A stretch of DNA of 64,000 bases, taken from NCBI GenBank assembly GCA_015179125.1, contig WHVA01000111.1:62001-126000 (forward strand), in the 5' to 3' direction. The position numbers were made by a program, and so were the translations under genes. Positions 1-11,645 of the stretch are shown here, piece by piece (positions within the stretch are counted from its first letter, which is position 1; every line of letters begins with the position of its first letter). The notes under the pieces are model-generated. The model was not told the DNA's origin, searched no databases, and was given only the letters and a program-made list of their open reading frames with translations. Source of the stretch: Gautieria morchelliformis. Its lineage: Eukaryota; Basidiomycota; Agaricomycetes; Gomphales; Gomphaceae.

Positions 1-1034
1 ACCCACATCTCCATCTTCCGCTCTTCACACCACAGCACACTACATAGTTAGATAAATAGTTCAGCTCGTGTATCCACATCCCCCAGTCAATTAGAACTCA
101 CACTTTTGAAATGTCTTGGGACTCTGTGACGCACAGTCTTGCATAGCTATAACTAAAGAGAATACACACGCCGTGTTTTCTCTACATCTCTGTTTTTGCG
201 ATCCTACTCGATTCGACTTCGAGTAGAAGTCTGAATCCAACACCCTATCCATTCTATTATCAGCTACTCTTAGTCTTTCACAGAACATGAGGGGCAAGTG
301 GACTGCAAGGGGGGCCAGTCTCCTAGCATTGCTATGATTCCCACCCAGGAGCTTCATTTCAGGAAAGTTGATAATATACTCCTTGACATCCGCCATGCCA
401 TGCTGATACCTTGTCATAAACCTGTGCGTGATATATGAATCGCAGGAAGTAGCTGTTGGAGCTGGCATGTCATAACTCACAACGGTCTCCCAAGTGAAAG
501 CATGAATTTCATAGTTGTCACATCATCGAGATTTGCACCCTCGTCCAATGGCTGTGCAAGTTGGTCATAGCCAAGCGCAGTGAATGGCTCCCCAGCTGCC
601 TGTGGAGCATTTCCCATATCAAGGTACACTATTTCGACCCATTCTATTACTATTTTGAATCCTAGTAGTTACTAACATTTTAATATAAGTAGCTTCCACA
701 AACTGTATGATACACTAGGCAATTATAGGTTGCACTCACCAGATAGTACCATGTGTGTTTGATCACTGCAGGACTTGTTTCTTGGTCGTTTTCTCTAGTT
801 CATTGTTGAGGTCTATTGCCATCGACTACTCTGTACTGTTTCAAAAGTGAATGCTTTTGAACAACTCATTCTCTCAATTACACCTGTTTTCTCCTCGATT
901 GAGTCACATGACCAATGGCCTCACGCACCGCCGGACACATCACTGAGCTTAGTCAGCCTGCACATACATTGCACACAGAGGTGCACAAAGCACCACCACT
1001 CCCTGAGCCTCAGAATAATATTTATTCTGATTTA
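1..1034. other. Non-coding flank, no gene supported
   Basis: The open frames here are short, overlap on both strands and resemble no family I know. The sequence is AT-rich intergenic or decayed repeat DNA. Nothing structural was found before the MITE boundary at 1033. Confidence 0.5.
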
Positions 1035-2053
1035 AGATAGAGGACACTCTAACAGGGTACCCTTATGTAATATCTAACCCTAACCCTAATATGTGGCCAA
1101 AATCCTGAAGTTGAGTTTGAAAAAAAAAACCTACTCATCAGATTTCACATCAAGGATGCCTCCCCACGCATAGCCTATGTATTATAATGTATTAAGTACC
1201 TCCAGATCAATAACGAAGTGCTATGCATAGGCAGCCTTTGCTTTCTCAGCCATCCAAGGGGGTAAAGTCTAGTGTCCATGATACCTTCGGTTTCAGTTTT
1301 CCCAGGCAGCCATTGAGCCAGAAAGGCCTTGTGAGTATGGCGAAATGAATCTTGCAGATTGATTCGCATAGTTACTCCAAAAAAAAAAAAAAAAGAAAGA
1401 AAAAAAACAATGAGTAATCCATATTCAGACGATGGACTTAGAAACCACTGACCACTGAATTTGGATCAATGGGATATCGTCAAGGCAAGCAATTACATTG
1501 CATTCCATGGCATCCATATCTGTCATTTGTGCACTTGAGCTATATCAGAACTTGACTGAACCCCAGTATTGCTCAATAAAGTTGAGCTCACAATGAAATT
1601 TTGGATAAAAGTCATTTGGGGCACCTTTTCTCAGGTTTTTGAGGTGTGCTAATCACGCTTTAGACTTCCAGCCCATGCTGGGATGCTCTAGGTATAGAGA
1701 TGTGGTTGGTTCGGCCAGCTTGTGATCAATTTTTGTGCTCCACTGAGGTCACGTGATTGATTACATAAGCGTCCAAATGTCCACCATCGTCCTTGCCCAA
1801 AAATTTTCTGAGCATGTCCTTGCATCATACAAGTGATTTCCTGCACTTTTGTAAAATTCAAGTTTTTTGTCTATATATAGCTCAATTTTTATTCAAATAA
1901 TATTCTGTTTCCTGGGACTCATTTATAGAGGTTATTTGCATGGATTGTAGGATGCAAAGTTGTGAAAAAGTGACCGTGTGAATGTCTATTGAGCTCAGGA
2001 TATTGGGCTAAAGTAGATTATATAAGGGTGCCCTATTAGAGTGTCCTCTATCT
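1035..2053. mobile_element. MITE-like element with ~36-bp terminal inverted repeats and TA target duplication
   Basis: The left end (from 1035) and the reverse complement of the right end (to 2053) share about 36 bp with only three mismatches. Both begin AGATAGAGGACACTCTAA and continue with a conserved ACCCTTAT core. A TA dinucleotide lies immediately outside each end (1033-1034 and 2054-2055), as expected for a Tc1/mariner-type insertion. The 1,019-bp interior has no credible transposase, so this is a non-autonomous copy mobilised by an unseen partner. The superfamily call rests only on the TA duplication. Confidence 0.75.
1075..1089. repeat. Short telomere-like repeat (CCCTAA)n inside the MITE
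   Basis: Two and a half tandem units of the fungal telomere motif, TAACCCTAACCCTAA, lie directly inside the left inverted repeat of the MITE. This is too short to be a telomere remnant by itself. It may be a chance match or part of the MITE family sequence. Confidence 0.5.
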
Positions 2054-2055
2054 TA

Positions 2056-3939
2056 TCTAACAATAAACATAAAAGGCACTTGCCTCGGTGCTCAAGGCAA
2101 AGCCTCAGTGATGAATACGGGGGTGACGGATGTCTTCTGGGATATCCAGGGGGAACATGTGGCATTCCTTGTGATTCCTCAGTTGGTCTCCAGGAACACT
2201 CCAGTTGCATCCTGGTTCCTGGAGACTTTCTGAGTTGCCTCATACCACCCTTCTTAATTATTGAAGGTTGGCATGCCATCCCCAAGCAGGGTGACCTTGT
2301 CCTGTAACAGTGGCTAAAATTATGTCTAAACCTCATAAACACCATGAAATTAGGCTGTCCAGCCGTACATGGTGCTACTGAGCAAATAATGTAGATACCA
2401 ATGCTTCAACCATTGGCTTTAGGTTGTGCACAACACATATTCCACCCACAGGTCCTTAGGTAGTATGCTTAGTCCATGACTGAATTTACAAGCTAGATAG
2501 AGACTAGGTCAGGTGGCATGATTTAGTGTTTTGATTGGGAAGGTTTCTCATGCAATTAATATTTTATAAAATTAGTTCATATATGGTTCGAATTTACGTG
2601 CAGTATTCATTGAACTACAGGGTTTACGACTTGTGTTATTTTCAAACTCAGGGGTGCCTTAGCTAATGCAAACCACTGGACATGTATTTCCACTTTTCAA
2701 TGGTGAATACTCGTATCATGAAGGGTTATAGTATAATGCAGAAGTTGCTACTTAATTGCTGCAGAAAGACTATTTTGTAGCCCCATTATGATGCTTGATC
2801 AGGACCCATCAGGATGGTGACAGCCAGATCAGGTGATTTGGATTTTCTGACATTTGCTTGCCACATGGCATCCAGGGATGGGAGGTTTTGGGGATGTCAG
2901 GGGAGGGCAGGGTTGCTGGTGTAAGGGCAACCCTTGCTCACTGTGGAGATGGTATCACATGCATTCCACATGGTCTGCAATGTGATCCAAGGCTTCCATT
3001 GGCAAAAGGAGGGATGTCATGTCATATTTGAGAATTTCCAAGGTCTCAAAGAAGGGAAGGGTATGGTTGCAAGGAGAGAGAGGGTTAAAATGATATGGTG
3101 TGTGTACTGCTGAAATTGTGCACAGTATGTTGCTGACAATGAATGCATCATCTTCTGGCAATGTGCAATGGGGCTACACAACAGTAGTTCGATGATCTGA
3201 GCATGAACTTCACCCTGAACAGATGGCTCAGATGTCATGGCCACAGAATTTCTCCAATCATGCACAACAAACCATGGGAAAAGCCTGTTAAGAACCTTGG
3301 CTTGGAACACCACTGAATTACTGATACCCTGACATGAATGGATGATGGAATTGTGTTTGCATGGGGTGTAACCATTGCTATCCCAGGGTCATTTGGCACC
3401 AGGTCCTGGGTCCAGGTACAGCCAGAGCTCTGGGCCACTGTAATTATTCATGTTGTAAATCCTGCTAGCAAAGCCTATATATGTATATGATTGGGATGGG
3501 GAGTGTTAGAACAAATGGAATAAATCTGTTGTTGAGATAGACATTGAAGGCACTCTAATGTGCACAATCAAATGAGCCCACAATGAGGATGATAAAACAA
3601 AACACTCACTTAACCTTCATATCTGAGAAAACTGTCACTTCTCCACAGCAGTTTCCAACTCTGGTGTGGGTGATCACACCGTGTACAGTGATCCTATGCC
3701 AGTTAAGAGTCAAAAATAATGGCATATTAAATTTAGAAAAATACTCATGAGCACCCCAAGTGATCCCACACTCCACCCATGTAGAGACAGCACTGGATGT
3801 GAGTGCCCCTGAAGGATGGAAAGGACAACAATCCAGATGGAGGCAGGTGGCAGAGGAGATGGAAGCCGTGGACATTCAATAAGGTTGGGATAGGTAGGTA
3901 TTGCTGGAATTGTGCAGGTTGGAACATCATCAGTATAGC
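2056..3939. other. Gene-free stretch left of element A
   Basis: No frame is long, conserved-looking or spliceable into a recognisable protein. Several 60-116 codon frames overlap one another on opposite strands without support. The segment ends at the CTAGC target duplication (3940-3944) of element A. Confidence 0.45.
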
Positions 3940-3944
3940 CTAGC

Positions 3945-4392
3945 TGTTAAGGTTGTGTTGTACTGTAGTTTGGCTATACCAAGCCGAACTCGGGTCTCGG
4001 GTCAGAGGGCTTGGCTTCAACCTCTTGGGTTGCGCCCACTCGATGTTCCACCCTAATTTCGGGAGCGGTCTCGGCTATAAGCCGAGATATGGGCTTCAAT
4101 ATCAAGCAGAGGGTCTCAAGTATGATAAGCTAATTCGATATCTGAACTGAGGAGCTACTGTACATGGACTGGAGGTCTATATAGTAAAGTAGCATGCAGG
4201 GTTGCGAAGAGAACATGATCGGATCAACGGTCAGGGGAACAAGGGTCAGGCAAATGGGGAACTAACTAGAAAAGGGAATCAGGGGTGATGGGAAGTGCAA
4301 AGGGAAACCCGAAGGAAGGCCGAGAGTAACCCGAGGTTCTGAACGAGAGCCGAAGCCGAGCTTCGGTCCGGATTCGGGAGCGGATCGTAGCA
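3945..4392 (-). repeat. 3' LTR of element A, with polypurine tract beside it
   Basis: This is the downstream LTR in element orientation. It aligns along its whole length with 13805-14245, and most differences are CpG against TpG or CpA. The adjoining 4393-4405 reads on the minus strand as an A/G-rich tract (AAGGGGGAGGTAC), the expected plus-strand primer. Near the element-5' end it contains an inverted repeat, CCGAAGC-N3-GCTTCGG, at 4350-4366. Confidence 0.92.
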
Positions 4393-4525
4393 GTACCTCC
4401 CCCTTATGGCCGAACCCATGAGGCCATAAGCGAGATCCCGGAGATCTCCGGGTCAGGGAAGTTACATAAGCTTTGTTTCACTTTCTGCTTCTTGTCTTCT
4501 CCCATCATCATCAAGTTCACGGATA

Positions 4526-5587
4526 ATGTCAGAAACACGTGAAATTCCCATTGATGAGGTCAACAAGGTCAAGGCTGAGCTCGCACAAGCTGAGCGCGAA
4601 GCTGAGGAGCAGATGAAGGTATTGCAGGAAAAACGATGGCTTGCGCAGGAGCGCAAGGAAGCTGCGGAGAAGAAGTGGTGGGAGGACGCCGAAAAAGCTG
4701 AGGTGGAATGGAAGGAGCAGGAGGTGCAGGCCGAAGCTGTGCAAATAGCCGAAGAGGCTTGGAAAGCCGAGGAAGCACGGGAGGCAGAAAAGTGGGCTTT
4801 GAAGGCGAAAGCCGATGAGGCCTGGAAGGCGAAGGGGCCGGCATTCGAACGTGAGCGAAAGTGACTTCTCACTTTATTGGAAGCTGAAACAATCTGACAA
4901 GCCAATATGGATCAAAACTACCACATCCCATCGCCCAAGCCAATTGTCGTGGATTTGGCAACCGCACAGGCTCGGATATTGGCCATGAAACATGTGGCCG
5001 AAAGAAATGCGGCTAAGGCAAAGCTGAAAGCCTCGGGGTCAAGGAAGAGAAAAATGACTGAGGAATCAGATGAAGAGGAGTCGGATGAAGAGGTGAGTAC
5101 TCGGGTCGGGTTGGTTCGGCTTAACTTACGTTTTTATTTTCACCGCGAACCTTGCGATGTGTGCAGGCATCGCCAGACCCGTTGTCTGCATGGGAGAAAA
5201 ACAGCCTGCCAGCAGTGCGTGGACCAGAAAGTACAGTGCAGTTTCCTGGATGGGAAATGGAAATGGAAGGATGAGGATGCGACTGAGGGTCCAGGGCTGA
5301 AGAAGGCCAAGATGTCTCCAGTCAAGCCGTCAGGAGCCCTACCGATGGTAGACATCTGTGCAGGGTCATCGGGAGTGGGAATAAAGGGTTTGAAACCCTA
5401 CTGGTTTTCGGGAGCGGAAGTCTCTCGAATGGTGAAGGGTTTGCTGTCTCGTCAAAACGAGCAGCTGGAGCAGAGCAACCATCTGCTCCAAGGTGTGTTG
5501 GATTTTGTGCAGCGGATCGAGCGGCACAATTCCAAGCTGAACAAGCGGCTCCACTTGTGGGCCACAGTGGCCGAGAATGCATCCTTA
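4526..5587 (+). pseudogene. Antisense accessory gene of element A: coiled coil plus Zn(II)2Cys6 cluster
   Basis: The frame opens with an ATG 134 bp inside the 3' LTR and runs antisense to gag-pol. Residues ~1-120 are an uninterrupted Glu/Lys/Ala-rich helix likely to form a coiled coil. Residues ~210-238 match the fungal binuclear cluster exactly, C-x2-C-x6-C-x7-C-x2-C-x6-C, followed by basic residues and a second heptad-like helix. That cluster is the DNA-binding domain of Gal4-family regulators. Two in-frame TGA codons (4862 and 4895) split the frame, both at likely CGA sites; the surrounding frame is otherwise open. Solo LTR-C interrupts the gene at 5588, and low-complexity basic sequence continues after 7391. 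A GTGAGT at 5093 could be a donor, but using the CAG at 5166 would remove two zinc ligands and shift the frame. Element B carries the counterpart. Function is inferred, not shown. Confidence 0.72.
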
Positions 5588-7391
5588 TGTCATGATGCGT
5601 TTATTTCCTATGCTCAGTAGCTCTGTCCTCCCCTTCATCACTCCACCTCTATGTTCGCTCTGATCACCCTTCGCCGAGTTCACTGAATGATTGAGGCTAC
5701 TCGCATCACTCGCCATGGCCACGCCATCAAAGCACGATCGACGTCCTTTGATTGGCTTGACAGTTCATCACTGGCCCTCTTACCTCCTCGGATCAACCCC
5801 CTTTGGATGTTCCCATGGCCGGATTGTCACGACCCGTGTATTTCTTGTACCCAGCTATCCCTGTTTTCCCTTTCGCCACTCCTCCCTTGCGTTCGCCCGG
5901 CTTCACCCTGCCATCTGACCACACCTCATCTATGATCGCTGCATTCACCCTTCACCACATTTGCTGAACGACCATTCGCTGCTCGCATCATTCGCCAGCA
6001 GGCACACCATCAAACACGATTGACATCCTCTACCCGGCATGATGGTTCATCACTGGCCCCATCATCTTCCCGATGCAACCCCTTTAGGTGTTCATATGGC
6101 CAGTGTGCATTCGCGGGACGCCCTAACTGTAGATCATGTGGGATCAACCCAGCAGACCAAGAGTCCATGCAGGGTAACATATATGCAGGTCTCAAGGCGT
6201 GTTTCCGTACATAGGTGCCTTCATCGTCTTTTCTCCCCGTCGTTTCACATTCACACTCCTCCTTGTTTCTATTGTATATGTGTTTCATCTTTCCTGTATC
6301 CTGACTGCACACCCCTATCCAACCCTGGCTCAAGACGGCGGCCTCTTCCCTTATGAGCATTCAGTATAACTAGTCTACATTTGCATGTATATTCCCCAGT
6401 TCAATTATCATACGTCCATCTTGTGCAAAACTTGACCTCACTGTGACCATCGTCTTGAGCCCTCTCCTATAGATTTCTATCTTCGACCAGAGGAAGACTT
6501 AAGTGTAGAGGACAGGAATTATAGGCAGTAGGTTCGGACTTGATACTCAAAAGAATGGACTAGAAATTAATTCACTCTCTCAGTGAATCTAGTTGTCACT
6601 TTAAATATATTATACACTACCTGGAAATTAATTCACTACAGGATTTCTAGGTCAACAAATCGAAGAGAAATAAGACTAATTTACTTGCCTCTCTCAGTGA
6701 ATCTAGTTGTCACTGAGAGAGGGGGGAAATGTGTCTCATGCGCATGTACTACTAGCCGGCGCTTTAGCGCCCGTGAGGCAATGGTGTGCCATGCTAAGCG
6801 CCCATAGAATGTAGCGTGTTGGTGAACAGCCACAGCTCAAAAAGGAAACTTGTCCACAACCACCCACAAAGGGTCGGTTGGACAGAACATGAAAAGAAGT
6901 AGAAATACAGCTTTGAAAAATCAAAGAAAAATTTGACAAATCATAGAATGAATGTCAGCATGGTTTCAAGTCAAAATCAAAAGAAATACGAATGGTGGAA
7001 TCTATTTGCCTTGATTTTGGTGCAGGAGCATAAATGCACCCAACATTAAGCACCACTGGTGAGTTTTCATACTTCACCTTCATTACCTTAGCCTTCGAAC
7101 TATTATCTGTGCTGTCGGCGAAGGGCTCTGAAGGAGCGCCTTCACGGGCGAAAGGATTGTTGCTACTTAAACAACCTTTCCATGACACCTTGCACGATAC
7201 ATCATCAAGTGCCACGGGCTATTTCGCTACGACTGTAGATAGGGCAAGCTTCGTTGGGGCAGCCCTCTTACCTTCTGAACATTTATTGGTTCACCTTGTT
7301 CGCCGAACAGCATATTTATTCGCACAAGTTATTCGGGCATTCCCTGTGTTCACTAATACACGATATTAACGTCTAAAAACCAATCTTGACA
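5588..7391. mobile_element. Solo LTR-C (long copy), target duplication CCTTA
   Basis: The insert begins TGTCATGA and ends CTTGACA, with CCTTA directly outside both ends (5583-5587 and 7392-7396). It aligns with a second copy at 21747-22775. This copy is longer for two reasons: an imperfect direct duplication of about 285 bp near its left end (compare ~5697 with ~5982), and a nested insertion at 6504-7045. No internal retrotransposon sequence is present, so it is a recombinant solo LTR. It interrupts the antisense zinc-cluster gene of element A. Confidence 0.85.
6504..7045. mobile_element. Solo LTR-E nested in LTR-C, target duplication TTAAG
   Basis: Relative to the other LTR-C copy, 542 bp are inserted here. 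The insert starts TGTAGAGG, ends CCCAACA and is flanked by TTAAG (6499-6503 and 7046-7050). TG...CA ends plus a 5-bp duplication indicate a solo LTR of another family. It holds an internally repeated motif (CTCTCAGTGAATCTAGTTG near 6581 and again near 6692). Confidence 0.75.
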
Positions 7392-7864
7392 CCTTATGAA
7401 CAGGAACGAGTTCGGATTGGGGCGGGTTCGATTTGGCTGGGGGTTCAGGTTTGGGTTCGGGGTGTGTGGAAAGGAAAAAGGGAGCGGAGGAAAAAGATAA
7501 GGGAAAAGAGAAAAAGGAAAAGCAGAAGCAGGATCAGGTTCGGATTCGGAAGACAGGGACAAGGAAGACAAGCAGAATGACAGGGGAAAGGATGCGGATG
7601 AGGAGGATGCAACTTTGGGAGATATCTAGACCACTGTTTTCAGTTTTCTATCCTAATGTGAATCTTTTTTCTTGGTGCTTTTTGTTTCAGAATTGGGATC
7701 GGGAATGGAAGTGTAATGGACACGCAGAGAAAGGAAGAGCCGAGAACTACAAGTGTAGCTATTCGGCAAAACGGCTGAGAATAAACATAGCAAAAGAGTG
7801 TTTTGTCTAACTAAGAAAGTGACCATCAAATGAGTGAAGGAAACGGGAGAGCCAAAGCTCAGGT

Positions 7865-9725
7865 TCAAGGAACCCATGGTCCAGGCTTGGCAGGGTAGGC
7901 CGAGTGAAAGTCGGTCACGATCTTGGCCACGTGGCCGAGCTCGGTCGCAAGGACCCATGACATCTCTTCATCGGTACCTTCATAACCAGCCCAACGGACA
8001 AGGTACAGGAGGTTACAGGGTCTACGGCGTCGGTCGATCTTGGAATCAAGAATCTCGGAAATCTCATACTCGATCTTGACTGGAGGCGGCGGAGACTGGA
8101 CCCAATTTGGGATTGTATTCAGAATTGCGGGTTCGAGCATGGAGACATGAAAGACCGGGTGGACTGCCTGAAGGTTATCTGGCAGGCATAGAATGTAAGC
8201 TCAGGATCCGGCCTGGGCAATAACCTCAAAGGGACCGAGGTACTTCTTGGCCAGCTTCTTCGAGGGCCGGGTTGTCCGGAAGAACTGCGCTTTTACAAAC
8301 ACCGAGGATCCTATCGCGAACTCGGGAGCGGGAGCGCAATGCACGTCGGCCGAGACCTGATACCAAGATTGAGTGGATTTAATTTGCTCTTTCAGGGCAG
8401 CGTGAAGCTGGTCAATGTCAACTGCGAAGTCTCGGGCTTGGGAGGATGCGAGGTCCTGTTCGGGGTGAACCGTGAGGTTCCGGTTGTATCCCTTGTTGGC
8501 AAAGAAAGGTGATATGCTGGTAGTTGCACTGGGAGCATTGTTGTACGCAAACTTGGTGAGTGGTAGCAACTTGGACCAATTGTCCTGCTGATAATTTGTT
8601 ACGTATTGAGATTTCCGCAAGTCGTAACTGGAAAGGACAACGGCTTCAACTTATATGTTGCGCCCCCAATAAACTATCATCCTAGGTATTTCGGAATGTG
8701 GGTCGGAAGTCGGAAAGTATTGAACTAAACAAAAGTCGGAACTTGAGTCGGAACTGAGTCGGAAGGCAGAAGGTGGAGAGACGGAGGTCTTGCTAAACTC
8801 GCTGTGCTAAGAACAGGAGATAGAGTGAAGGAAATCAAGTATTGAAGGTGATTATCTGATTGCAGAATAACAGACATACATGAGAGGCTTTTATACAAAG
8901 AGCTGAGACAACATGTAATGAGGTAGTACTAAGCAAATTCCGGAGAGAGCGGAAGTTGGATAGACATATGGGGTAATTAACTAATTGGGAACAAGGGGAC
9001 TACAAGGGGGGTTCAGGGTAAGGTAAAACAATGGCAAAAGAACAAGGGGTTGGGAAACATATCTGTCAATGAAACTACAAAGAGTACCAGACATATGGTC
9101 TTGCTGTACTGAGAGGCGAGTCCGGTGGGTCCGAGTATAGAGTCGAAAGAACAAGGGAATAAAACAAGGTGCAGAATATCGGAACTATTGGAAGGTCGGA
9201 ATGTGTGTGGAACTGAGTGTCAGAAATCGGAACTGCATGGTCGTAACATAATTGCAATACACACGGAGATACTGTTCCAGAGTTTGGTTGACACGTTCGG
9301 TTTGACCATTGCCTTCAGGATGATATCCCAAGGTGAAGTGCAGTTTCATGTCGAGAGCCTTGCCCAGGGAACAGAAAAAGTGCGAAACGAATTCCGAACC
9401 TCGGTCGGATGTCACATGGCTAGGGACACCATGCTTCGAGAAAACATGCAAGATGAACAGGCGGATGAGGTCTGCGGATGTGACTGTGTCGTAGGTCAGG
9501 ATGAATATGCTCTGTTTGGTTAGGCGGCAAACTACTACAAGGATTGCAGTGAATCCTGAAGATGCCAGCAACTGCTCAATGAAATCCATAGAGATGGAAT
9601 TCCAAGGTTGCTCGGGTATCGGAAGCTGTTTCAGGGAGCCGTAAGGCCGATGACACTGTGACTTTGAACGCAAGCAAGTAGTGCAGGACTTGCAAAAGTC
9701 AATGACAAAAGACCGAAGTGCGGGC
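7865..9725 (-). pseudogene. Element A integrase with C-terminal chromodomain (broken)
   Basis: In minus-strand order the sequence holds part of the HHCC zinc region (CKSCTTC), the DDE catalytic core (SMDF, TSDRGSEF and EGNGQTE supply the three acidic residues), a GPF/Y-like segment (YLGPFEVI) and a chromodomain (YEISEILDSK ... LVRWAGYEGTDEEMSW). The DDE core ends at ~9249, where solo LTR-B (8597-9248) intervenes. The C-terminal part resumes at ~8596. A TGA near 8201 follows AQAGS, where element B has Cys. The chromodomain would target new insertions to methylated-histone chromatin, which is the known chromovirus behaviour. Confidence 0.85.
8597..9248 (-). mobile_element. Solo LTR-B in element A integrase, target duplication TAATT
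   Basis: This 652-bp insert matches the LTRs of element B in reverse orientation. On the plus strand it begins TGTTACGTATTG and ends GGTCGTAACA, and TAATT flanks it on both sides (8592-8596 and 9249-9253). No internal sequence remains, so the provirus was lost by LTR-LTR recombination. It shows that family B was active after element A inserted. Confidence 0.93.
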
Positions 9726-9730
9726 CATGT

Positions 9731-9945
9731 TGTAAAGGATGTCAATCTTAAGACCTTGTATCACAAGGGCACTGCAGAACTTGACCAATGAGTGGTATTC
9801 TGAATGCTACGTAGTGACAGGTAAGAGTAAGATGCGATGGGAACCGCTGGCCGGTTCCCACGCATAAACTATACAGTGGGTCCCTAAGGGGCCCACTGGG
9901 ATTATGTAATAACTATTGTACATGTAGATACATAGGTTATTTACA
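9731..9945. mobile_element. Small solo LTR-D (215 bp), target duplication CATGT
   Basis: A 215-bp insert breaks the integrase zinc region between the counterparts of element B's RRTYT and WPLLR. It starts TGTAAAGG, ends TTTACA and is flanked by CATGT (9726-9730 and 9946-9950). Two strong palindromes lie inside (about 9837-9857 and 9875-9899). The 3' tail of the upstream reverse-transcriptase frame reads into this insert, so its last ~45 residues are not native. The short length would fit a copia-type LTR, but there is no internal sequence to confirm the family. Confidence 0.78.
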
Positions 9946-11645
9946 CATGTGTATTCCCGTCTGATGAGTTCTAAGGTCTTGTTTTGACTGAAATGTCCCA
10001 AGAGTACATGGTCGTGTTTGTACTGGAGTACTCGGAGCCGGAGGTCATCGGCATCGGGAACGTATATGCAGCCATCGAGGCGGAGGAAGCTGTCCTTGGT
10101 TTGCATCCATCTCGGGTCAGAACTATCACCGAGATGCTTAGCGGCTATGGGATTGGATGCCAGGTTAGCTAATATGTCGGCATGAAGCTTCTCGGAGCCC
10201 ATCACAATGCTTGCCCGGAGAACAGGTTCAAGCAGACAAGTTGCCCGGAGGGATTCTGACAATTGTTGATTAGTGAAAATTGGTCGGATGTTTTGTGGGT
10301 TGACTGAGCCGTAGTCATTACCTCCCTCTTTAAGGTAGATGTCCCATCGTCTAGTTAGAGCATTGGGTTTTGTACCGAGCTTTCTGTGACAGAACCGAAT
10401 GATGAGGTTAAATTGCAAGAGGAATTCGGACCTGCAGGCTTGTCGTTGGGTTAGCAACTTTGTGGTGGCAAAATACTCCAAGTTTTTGTGATCTGTGACA
10501 ACGTCAATGGGGGAGCCGGAGCCCTCCAGATAGTGTCTCCAACGTTGAAATGCTTCAAAAATTGCCAATAGCTCTTTATCATGGACATTGTAATTTGGTT
10601 TGGCACCGGAAAATGTTTGGGAATGGAAAGCGACTGGGTGCAGGACACCTTCTTCATCGAACAATGACAGGATTGCGCCAAGGGCATAGTCTGAGGCATC
10701 AGTTTCCACAACCATGGGTCGGTTGGGAACCCAATGCGACAGAATCGGAGCCGAAGTGAAAGCTTCTTTGAGGTAGTTGAAAGACTTTCGGCATTCTTCG
10801 GTAAACGCCCAAGGGGTGCCTTTATGGGTAAGCCGGGTTAGGGGGACCATGATGTCGGAATAGTTATAGATAAAGCGGCGGTAAAAATTGGTGAAGCCAA
10901 GGAAGGACTGTATGTCTTTTACCTTCCGAGGTTCGGGCCAATCATGGATTGTCTGGACTTTGTGTTCAGACATGGTAAAGCCTTTGGTCGACAGCATATA
11001 CCCTAGGAATTCCACAGAATCTTGGTGCCATTCGCATTTATCAGGTTTAGCATAGAGACCGTGTTTCCGAAGACGCTGCAATACTTCACGGACGTGTTCC
11101 CTGTGTTTGACCGGGTCATCGGAGTAGATGAGTATGTCGTCAAGGTACACGACGACGCATACATCAAGCATATCTCCAAATATGTCATTCATAAAACATT
11201 GAAAACCCGCGGGACCATTGGTTAAGCCGAAAGGCATGACTAGCCATTTGAAAGAGCTGTACCGGGTCCGAAATGCTGTTTTCCACTCATCGCCTTCGGC
11301 AACTCGGACGAGGTGGAATGCATGCTGAAGATCGATTTTGGTATAAATCCGAGCCTTCCGGGGTGCATCCAACAAGTTGGTAATTAACGGGAGTGGATAG
11401 TGGTCCTTCTTTGTAATCTTATTGAGTGCTCAGAAATCCATGCAGAGCCGAAGTTCGCCACTCTTCTTTTTGACAAAAAGGATGGGGGCTCCATGGGAGG
11501 ACCGAGGGCGCCGAATGTAACCCAAATTCAGGTGCTCATCAATGAAAGCTTGGAGCGTGGCAAGCTCCAAGGCAGAGAGCGATTATAATGGGGGTTGAGG
11601 AGGAGTAGCACCATCCTCTAGAGCAATCTTGAGATCGTAGGGTCA
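9946..11645 (-). pseudogene. Element A reverse transcriptase and RNase H (broken)
   Basis: The frame gives the Ty3-type reverse transcriptase: VKKKSGELRLCMDF, then KIDLQHAFHLVR, MPFGLTNGP and the active-site box VVYLDDILIYS. RNase H follows with TDASDYALGAIL, the conserved Glu in NYNVHDKELLAI and DVVTDHKNLEYF. The N-terminal half is separated by a TGA at 11430-11432, directly after the conserved DF, where Arg is expected (element B reads DFRGLN). Another stop sits upstream near 11587 (TAA at a Tyr position). The 5' boundary is the TGA at 11643, which lies at the same residue as a TGA in element B. Confidence 0.88.

Noticed and set aside
1075..1089. Telomere or subtelomere signal
   Set aside because: Only two and a half units, inside a MITE; insufficient for a chromosome end.
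5093..5166. Intron (GTGAGT...CAG) in the antisense gene of element A
   Set aside because: Removing these 74 nt deletes the first two zinc ligands and shifts the frame, whereas the unspliced frame is open and matches the element B architecture.
7433..7810. Independent gene at 7433-7810
   Set aside because: It is low-complexity Lys/Arg/Glu sequence in the path of the antisense gene of element A after LTR-C. It probably belongs to that gene's decayed tail.
9807..9945. C-terminal ~45 residues of the element A reverse transcriptase frame as native protein
   Set aside because: They are translated from the 215-bp solo LTR-D, flanked by CATGT, and have no match in element B.
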